From JAIXRY01 sp964444515 (lineage in GTDB: Bacteria; Patescibacteriota; Minisyncoccia; Phycocordibacterales; UBA9973), in NCBI GenBank assembly GCA_964444515.1, contig CAYUGY010000005.1, forward strand, positions 1 to 27,051: 27,051 nucleotides of DNA. Reading direction: 5' to 3'. Numbering within the stretch: position 1 is the stretch's first letter; every line of letters starts with the position of its first letter. Below the pieces are notes generated by a model. It had not been told where the DNA came from. It was given only the letters and a program-made list of their open reading frames with translations, and searched no databases. This document shows, piece by piece, positions 21,773 to 27,051 of this stretch. The position numbers were made by a program, and so were the translations under genes.

Positions 21773-21798
21773 GAAACCCTCCGCAAGGAGGGTTTTTT
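21773..21798. terminator. Bidirectional terminator between glyS and the IMPase gene
   Basis: GAAACCCTCC paired with GGAGGGTTTT around GCAA, followed by T; A-rich on the other side. Confidence 0.88.
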
Positions 21799-22732
21799 AT
21801 CTGTTATCTTCCAGATAAGCCACTAGTTCTGGAACCATACTTTCATGTAAAAGTATTCGTTCGTATTTTCGTTCTGTTTTTTCTTTTATTCCATATAATG
21901 GAATTTCATTTCCAAGACTAAAGTCTGTTGGGAATAATTCAAACATTTTGAATCCGAGTTTTTTTGAAATTCCGGCAACAGGATTCCAGTCCCATGGGGT
22001 ATCATAACCATTTGGTAATATGTATGCTCCACACTGTCCTTTCCATATCTTTGCAGTATTTGTTCCGATGCTACCACCCGCAACTTCAATATTCTTGAAC
22101 AGTCCTCCGTCAAAGTGTGTAAGTTTTTTGACCATAGAGGAATATCTTCTCGGGTCATCTCGTAACAGTACATACTGTTCTTTCAATGGGTTTTTGTTTG
22201 GAACAAGCTTACGTACTAATTCTCCTATTTCAATACGGTGAACATTTTCTGATTCCGGACGGAAATAATACATTTCCTGAGTCATCGCATCAGCAACACA
22301 AGCTGCGGTAATATCAAAATGTTTTTGGTTGAATGGTCTTTCTATTAACGAGCTCATTGTTCCAAAACCTTCAGACTGCCCTCTAATGAAAGCTTTTGTT
22401 CCATCGAGCGGGTCGATAGTGAAAAACATTTCTCTGTCTGCTTCTGGTGAACAGGGAAAGAAAAATTCTTTCCCGTCTTCACCTACTTCTTCAGCAATGA
22501 TTCCAATGAAGGGATATTGTTCGCTACTGTGTCTAAGCCATATATTTTGGCACTGCTTATCAACGTTCGTTACAAAATCAATACCTTCTTTATAGTCAGT
22601 ATCTTTTTCTTCTGCAATAAAAGTCGCTCTGTTTCTGCGTATCTCTCCGAGAATTCTCCTTGTAGTATCTTTTAAAAAGATTGCTAGGTGATGAGGATTG
22701 ATTGGGGTAAAGGGTGCTTTATTTATATTCAT
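21797..22732 (-). CDS. Inositol monophosphatase family phosphatase (CysQ/IMPase-like)
   Basis: This 311-residue protein has the metal-dependent phosphatase signatures of the IMPase superfamily: E81-E82 in GIIAEEVGE, the metal-binding D107-P-L-D110-G-T, and T-P-W247-D248-W-N-P-V-A-G near the C-terminus. The family includes myo-inositol monophosphatase and CysQ, the 3'(2'),5'-bisphosphate nucleotidase. The substrate here cannot be decided from the motifs. An N-terminal extension of about 40 residues precedes the fold. It converges on glyS and shares its terminator; the upstream region with the DUF84-like gene is divergent. House-cleaning of phosphorylated nucleotides would fit its neighbour, as an inference only. 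Confidence 0.85.
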   Translation of the reverse strand: MNINKAPFTPINPHHLAIFLKDTTRRILGEIRRNRATFIAEEKDTDYKEGIDFVTNVDKQCQNIWLRHSSEQYPFIGIIAEEVGEDGKEFFFPCSPEADREMFFTIDPLDGTKAFIRGQSEGFGTMSSLIERPFNQKHFDITAACVADAMTQEMYYFRPESENVHRIEIGELVRKLVPNKNPLKEQYVLLRDDPRRYSSMVKKLTHFDGGLFKNIEVAGGSIGTNTAKIWKGQCGAYILPNGYDTPWDWNPVAGISKKLGFKMFELFPTDFSLGNEIPLYGIKEKTERKYERILLHESMVPELVAYLEDNR

Positions 22733-22832
22733 TTGTCTATTATTTATTTCCTTTTTATTTTTACACTATTTCAAAGATATTGTCCAATATTATTTTGTGT
22801 GGTATTGTACATTCGGATAATTCTTAATAAAA

Positions 22833-23420
22833 ATGGCTGAAACAAAAATTATTGTAGTAGGAAGTAGTCCTTATATCAAAACAGATTCACTGCTAGAATC
22901 TTTTGAACGAGTTTTTCCAAAAACACCTTTTGATTTTTTTAATCACAATGTTGATTCAATTGTTTTAAAACAATACAAAAATAATCAAGAAGTGCTCTTT
23001 GGTGCTTACAAAAGAATGCTTGCGGTTAAAGAACCTAAGAAAAATGTATCCTATTGGTGTGGTTTGGAAATAGGTCTCGTTAAAACAATTCATGGATTTG
23101 TAATTGTTGGATATGTACTAATTGCATCAGTTGATGGGAGTGTGACATATGCACAATCTGCAGAGGTTTTGATACCCGCAGTAATCGGGATATTGATTGA
23201 TCAAGGGATAGGAGTTTCTGATGCACTCAATGATTTTTTTGGTGAGAACTTTTTACAAGAAGGAGAAATTATTTCTACTTTAACAGAGGGTTTTCTTGAT
23301 CAAAATGATTATCTTATGCAACCTGCAATGTTTGCGTTGCTACCACATCAAAAACCAGATGTTTATTGTTCTAAAAATTTTACAGAACAGAAACTCAAAG
23401 AATTTCTTGGGATCTTGTAA
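22833..23420 (+). CDS. DUF84-like putative inosine/xanthosine triphosphatase
   Basis: This 195-residue protein appears to be a remote member of the DUF84 (YjjX) family of non-canonical NTP phosphatases. It shares the opening IIVVGSSPYIKTDSLLESFE, the central YWCGLEIGLV (family: GLEGG) with a strand-rich core, and the late segment GEIISTLTEGFLDQNDYLMQ, which resembles the family G-x-I-G-x-L-T-G-G pattern. The family hydrolyses ITP and XTP to keep them out of nucleic acids. Similarity is low, so the call is moderate. A possible promoter TTGTCC, 17 bp, TATTGT lies upstream (about 22780-22808). A long perfect hairpin follows. Confidence 0.55.
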   Translation: MAETKIIVVGSSPYIKTDSLLESFERVFPKTPFDFFNHNVDSIVLKQYKNNQEVLFGAYKRMLAVKEPKKNVSYWCGLEIGLVKTIHGFVIVGYVLIASVDGSVTYAQSAEVLIPAVIGILIDQGIGVSDALNDFFGENFLQEGEIISTLTEGFLDQNDYLMQPAMFALLPHQKPDVYCSKNFTEQKLKEFLGIL

Positions 23421-23436
23421 CAAAGAATGGATATGT

Positions 23437-23483
23437 AAGCCACTGTTTTTATGATAAGCCATCATAAAAACAGTGGCTTTTTT
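23437..23483 (+). terminator. Long terminator after the DUF84-like gene
   Basis: A perfect 19-bp stem (23437-23455 with 23461-23479) has a 5-nt loop and is followed by more T. Confidence 0.92.
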
Positions 23484-23484
23484 G

Positions 23485-23493
23485 TGTTAAAAT
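23485..23493 (+). promoter_or_regulatory. Extended -10 promoter of the M16 peptidase gene, predicted leaderless
   Basis: TGT followed by TAAAAT (23488-23493) ends 6 nt before the ATG at 23500, directly after the preceding terminator. Confidence 0.55.
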
Positions 23494-23499
23494 AGGCTC

Positions 23500-24780
23500 A
23501 TGAAAGCAAAAATACATCGATTGAAAAATGGTTTGACTATTGTAACTGCACCAATGAAAGGTAATCCGACAGTGACTTCGATGGTCATGGTCAATGCTGG
23601 GTCAGATTTTGAAACAAAAGACAATAATGGTCTCTCGCACTTTTTGGAACATATGTGTTTCAAAGGTACGATCAATCGTCCGAATTCAAAAATTATTTCA
23701 ACCGAACTTGATGGGCTCGGTGCACAGTACAATGCGTATACCGATAGAGAAATCACGAACTATTACACCAAGGTTGATGCAAAGTTGTGGAAGAAAGCAT
23801 TTGCAGTGATTGCCGATGTGTATCTGTATTCGACTTTTCCTGATACTGAAATTGAAAAAGAGAAAGGAGTGATTGTTGAGGAACTCAATATGTATGAAGA
23901 TATGCCTGAACGGAAAGTGTGGCATATATTGGCAGAGGGGATGTACGGTGAAAGTTTTGCCGGACGATCAATTGGTGGAACCAAAGAAAATGTATTGAAA
24001 TTTACTCGTGATGATTTTGCAAATTATCACAAAGCACATTACGTACCAAGTAAAACAACGATTGTTATCGCTGGTGGAATTACCGAGCGTGAAATGCTCA
24101 CTGAAGCAAAAAAGTATTTTGCAACAATTCCTGAAGAGAAAGCAGTCAAAAAACCGAAGTTCAAAAATGACACAACGTTTCCGCAAGTTGTTAGTTTTGA
24201 AAAGAAAACTGATCAAACACACATGGTGCTCGCTTTTGATACTGTGCCAAAAGGTCACAAAGATGCCACTGCACTCGCAGTGCTCGGTGCAATACTCGGT
24301 AGTGGAATGAGTTCACGATTGTTCAATTTGCTCCGCGAAGAAATGGGTGTCGCGTACTATGTATATGCATTTGCTGATAGTGAAAGTGATCGAGGATTGT
24401 TTTGCATACCAGCTGGAATTACAACAGCGAGACTATATGAAGTGGTAGAAAAAATAGTAGTGCTTTGTAATGATGTTGCAAAAAACGGTGTAGGGAATGA
24501 AGAATTGAAAAAGGTAAAACAGCATATGATTGGCAATATCAAAATGGGGTTGGAGTCTTCGGATGCTGTTGCTGGATTTTTTGGTCCACAAGCACTGATT
24601 CTCGGAACCGTTGAAACACCAGAAGAAAAAATCAAAAAAATACAAGTAGTCACAGAAAAAGACTTGATTCGCGTAGCAGGGAAGTATTTGACCAAAGAAC
24701 GAGCAGTGTTTGCCGTCGTTGGCCCTGTTTGTGACACAAAGAAACTCGCTTCCACATTGCAGATTCTTGGTGTACGATAG
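23500..24780 (+). CDS. M16 family zinc peptidase
   Basis: This 426-residue protein has the inverted zinc motif of M16 peptidases, H47-F-L-E50-H51, with the third ligand E127 or E128 in GVIVEELNMYED at the usual spacing (about 76 residues). The second half (from about 225) contains the typical R/Y pair segment SSRLFNLLREEMGVAYYVYA. It lacks an N-terminal signal or membrane helix. Members such as the mitochondrial processing peptidase, YmxG and PqqL cut peptides inside a closed chamber; the substrate is unknown. It begins a probable transcript with the AI-2E family gene (6 nt gap) and metG. Confidence 0.92.
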   Translation: MKAKIHRLKNGLTIVTAPMKGNPTVTSMVMVNAGSDFETKDNNGLSHFLEHMCFKGTINRPNSKIISTELDGLGAQYNAYTDREITNYYTKVDAKLWKKAFAVIADVYLYSTFPDTEIEKEKGVIVEELNMYEDMPERKVWHILAEGMYGESFAGRSIGGTKENVLKFTRDDFANYHKAHYVPSKTTIVIAGGITEREMLTEAKKYFATIPEEKAVKKPKFKNDTTFPQVVSFEKKTDQTHMVLAFDTVPKGHKDATALAVLGAILGSGMSSRLFNLLREEMGVAYYVYAFADSESDRGLFCIPAGITTARLYEVVEKIVVLCNDVAKNGVGNEELKKVKQHMIGNIKMGLESSDAVAGFFGPQALILGTVETPEEKIKKIQVVTEKDLIRVAGKYLTKERAVFAVVGPVCDTKKLASTLQILGVR

Positions 24781-24786
24781 ATATAT

Positions 24787-25860
24787 ATGAGTCAAAAAAC
24801 CACTGTTTCTATATCAAGTATTTCAATTATTCGTGCAGTACTTATTGTTCTCGGTGCTATCGCGCTTGTTCTTGTTAGAGATGTTGTCATTACATTACTT
24901 GTTTCTATTGTACTGGCTTCGTTTGTCGAAGTAGTAGCTGAGAAATTGAAACGTAAATACAAGATTCCACGACCAATTGTTGTCTCAGTTGTGTTCTTCG
25001 GGTTGTTGTTTGCTGTTGGGGGGTTGTTGTACTTACTTATCCCAATCTTTTTTGATCAGGTTACCAGTCTTGCTTCACAACTTGCCCGTGCATTGCCGAC
25101 GGTGTCATGGCTTGAACCATTCAAGAGTAAAGGATTTGCTATCGGAGCACAAAAATTGGCAGAAGGTATCGGCTCAAATGCCTCAATTGGAGAAGTCGTA
25201 TCTGGTTCACGGTCTTTCCTCACAAATATCTCTACTTCACTCTTTTCTTCTGTGTCAGCATTCTTCAACGGAATGGTGCACTTCATTGTGATTTTGGTTA
25301 TTTCATTCTATCTTTCAATGCAAGAACGGGGAATTGAAAACTTCTTGAAGTTTGTTACTCCTGATAGATATGAAAAATATGTTGTCGGTTTGTGGGAACG
25401 TGTTGAACGCAAAATTGCTTTTTGGGTACAAGGACAACTGTTGCTCGGATTGATTGTCGGTGTACTCGTATTTGCTGGATTGCAAATTATGGGTGTTGAG
25501 TATTCACTCCTTCTTGCGTTGATTGCTGCTGTCTTTGAATTGATTCCATTCGGAATGATTTTTGCGATTATTCCAGCAGTTGCTATCACTGCAATGAATA
25601 GCGGTGTTGCAACTTCTTTGATTGTCTTGGTTATGTATGTCGTGATTCAACAAATTGAAAACTATTTGATTGCTCCAATGATCGTCAAAAAAGTTGTCGG
25701 CATTTCTCCGATCGTAGTTATTATCTCGGCGTTGATCGGTTTTGAATTGATTGGATTTTTTGGTATCTTGCTTGCAGTACCGTGTGCAGTATTTGTCGTA
25801 GAATTACTCGAAGATATTGCCAATAAGCGCAAGCTTGTAGCAATGGAACATCATGAATAA
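24787..25860 (+). CDS. AI-2E family (PerM/UPF0118) membrane protein
   Basis: This 357-residue polytopic membrane protein of the AI-2E/PerM family has about eight hydrophobic helices: two or three in the first 85 residues, a soluble-like amphipathic stretch, one near 155-175, and a cluster from 215 to 345. The family sequence P-x-x-x-K-x-V-G-I-S-P-I-V-V-I (about 295-312, APMIVKKVVGISPIVVI) is clear. The family name comes from a proposed role in autoinducer-2 export, but other members work as ion antiporters, so the substrate here is unknown. It starts 6 nt after the M16 peptidase gene, and its stop overlaps the metG start by 8 nt. Confidence 0.9.
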   Translation: MSQKTTVSISSISIIRAVLIVLGAIALVLVRDVVITLLVSIVLASFVEVVAEKLKRKYKIPRPIVVSVVFFGLLFAVGGLLYLLIPIFFDQVTSLASQLARALPTVSWLEPFKSKGFAIGAQKLAEGIGSNASIGEVVSGSRSFLTNISTSLFSSVSAFFNGMVHFIVILVISFYLSMQERGIENFLKFVTPDRYEKYVVGLWERVERKIAFWVQGQLLLGLIVGVLVFAGLQIMGVEYSLLLALIAAVFELIPFGMIFAIIPAVAITAMNSGVATSLIVLVMYVVIQQIENYLIAPMIVKKVVGISPIVVIISALIGFELIGFFGILLAVPCAVFVVELLEDIANKRKLVAMEHHE

Positions 25861-27051
25861 TACAGAAAAACATTTTTATATAACAACAACGCTTCCATAT
25901 ATCAACAGCGAACCACATGTCGGGTTTGCGATGGAAATTATTCGTGCTGATGTTATTGCACGTTACAAGAAATCTCTCGGGTATAAAGTTTTTTTTAACA
26001 CCGGAACTGATGAGCATGGGCAAAAGATTTTTGATCGTGCACAGGCAGAAGGGAAGGAAGTGCAAGTTTTTTGTGATGAAAATTCAGCAAAGTTTCGTGC
26101 ATTGCTTCCAGTAATCAATATTTCTTCTGATGTTCATTTCATCCGTACAACCGATGAAGATCACATTCTCGCGGCTCAAGCATTGTGGAATGTCTGTGAT
26201 GAAAATGGCTACATTTACAAAAAAGCATATCAAACAAAATATTGTGTTGGTTGCGAGCTTGAAAAGACTGACGGCGAACTTGATGAAAATGGAAAGTGTC
26301 CAGATCATCCGATTGGGGAAATCGAGTTGCGAGATGAAGAAAATTATTTCTTCAAATTCTCTGCGTTTGGTGAGAAGTTGTTGCGATTTTATACAGACAA
26401 TCCACACTTCGTACAACCTGCGGGACGATTTAATGAAATCAAAAGTTTTGTGGAACGCGGACTGCAAGATTTTTCAATCTCACGTTTGAAAGAAAAAATG
26501 TCATGGGGTGTACCAGTACCAAAAGACGATTCACAAGTAATGTATGTCTGGTTTGATGCATTGACCAACTATATCTCGACACTTGGTTGGCCAAAAGATT
26601 TGGAGCAATTTGAACAATTTTGGGTAAACGGCGAAACAGTACAATATTGTGGTAAGGACAATTTGCGTCAACAAACAGCAATGTGGCAAGCGATGCTTAT
26701 GGCATGCGGTCTTCCAAATACGAAACAAATTATCATCAATGGTTTCATTAATTCAGGTGGACAGAAAATGTCTAAATCAATTGGTAATGTAATCTCTCCG
26801 TTTGATGTAGTGAATGAATATAGTGCTGATGCGCTTAGATATTATTTGCTCCGAGAAATGTCTACCTTCGAAGACGGGGACATGACAATGGAAAAATTCA
26901 AAGAAGCCTACAATGCCAACTTGGCGAACGGGCTTGGAAATCTGACTTCACGGCTACTGAATATGTCAGCAACCTATGCAATAGAGATTGATCACATCAA
27001 ATTCGAACCACTTGAAACTGATGAGATTACCAATGGCTACGCAACGTTTGA
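25853..27051 (+). CDS. metG: Methionyl-tRNA synthetase, 3' end beyond the window
   Basis: From the ATG at 25853 an open frame without stop runs to the window edge (399 codons). It starts FYITTTLPYINSEPHVGFAM, where the HIGH motif reads HVGF. GTDEHGQKIFDRAQ is the methionine-site region. The connective zinc site is C-V-G-C with C-P-D-H (CVGCEL and GKCPDHP). The KMSKS loop is intact (GGQKMSKSIGNVISP). The enzyme loads methionine onto initiator and elongator tRNA. The start overlaps the stop of the preceding membrane protein gene by 8 nt, so it is the third gene of the peptidase transcript. The anticodon-binding domain is only partly present. Confidence 0.93.
   Translation, partial: MNNTEKHFYITTTLPYINSEPHVGFAMEIIRADVIARYKKSLGYKVFFNTGTDEHGQKIFDRAQAEGKEVQVFCDENSAKFRALLPVINISSDVHFIRTTDEDHILAAQALWNVCDENGYIYKKAYQTKYCVGCELEKTDGELDENGKCPDHPIGEIELRDEENYFFKFSAFGEKLLRFYTDNPHFVQPAGRFNEIKSFVERGLQDFSISRLKEKMSWGVPVPKDDSQVMYVWFDALTNYISTLGWPKDLEQFEQFWVNGETVQYCGKDNLRQQTAMWQAMLMACGLPNTKQIIINGFINSGGQKMSKSIGNVISPFDVVNEYSADALRYYLLREMSTFEDGDMTMEKFKEAYNANLANGLGNLTSRLLNMSATYAIEIDHIKFEPLETDEITNGYATF

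Noticed and set aside
24357..24795. Overlapping minus-strand frames opposite the M16 peptidase gene
   Set aside because: Long frames here are by-products of codon use in the real gene; no start signals.

Overview
The window is AT-rich bacterial chromosome with short intergenic gaps. It uses the standard code, since TGA acts as a stop (for example at 5824-5826 and 15710-15712). Almost every gene or gene pair ends in a strong intrinsic terminator. The gene set points to a member of the Candidate Phyla Radiation (Patescibacteria, probably Parcubacteria-like): a eukaryote/archaeal-like (type 2) IleRS, a methionyl-tRNA synthetase with HVGF in place of HIGH, a short RecO without a zinc finger, a conserved single-pass membrane protein with Ig-like repeats, and many unrecognised small membrane proteins. 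This placement is an inference; no 16S gene is present. Two assembly gaps (N runs at 234-265 and 10505-10514) break genes.

Layout. 1-80 is the tail of an ABC transporter ATPase. 173-1803 is an unknown protein with an internal duplication. 1847-2152 is an unknown acidic protein on the minus strand. 2225-3028 is a SIMPL-domain protein. 3223-4528 holds secE, nusG and rplK without rplA. 4572-5171 is a SAM methyltransferase. 5233-8693 is a nucleotide-metabolism block: a HIGH-type nucleotidyltransferase overlapping a dCMP-deaminase-like protein on the plus strand, then a HIT protein, a divergent thymidylate synthase and dihydrofolate reductase on the minus strand. 8890-10576 is argS. 10669-11052 is a small membrane protein. 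11097-11310 is a T-box riboswitch, followed by a small antisense gene and then ileS (11536-15000). 15039-16732 holds small membrane or unknown proteins and a decayed HAD hydrolase. 16904-18430 is a DHH-like protein plus recO. 18469-20343 is a large surface or membrane-anchored protein. 20452-21768 is glyS. 21797-22732 is an inositol-monophosphatase-family enzyme. 22833-23420 resembles the DUF84 NTP phosphatases. 23500-27051 holds an M16 peptidase, an AI-2E/PerM family membrane protein and metG, which runs off the edge.

Most notable observations: (1) IleRS carries a complete histidine-phosphatase (phosphoglycerate-mutase-like) domain inserted in frame, with all expected catalytic residues. (2) Its mRNA begins with a T-box leader with an AUC specifier, a UGGU bulge matching the ACCA end of tRNA-Ile, and a terminator. 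(3) A promoter-bearing 55-codon gene lies antisense inside the ileS leader. (4) Two terminators are flanked on both sides by arrays in which CTAG recurs every 7 nt. (5) Several genes have an extended -10 box ending 6-7 nt before ATG, which predicts leaderless mRNAs.

The genes are mainly housekeeping (translation, secretion, transcription elongation, nucleotide supply, repair). The minus-strand thyA and folA and the plus-strand deaminase could together form a dCMP to dUMP to dTMP route with folate recycling.
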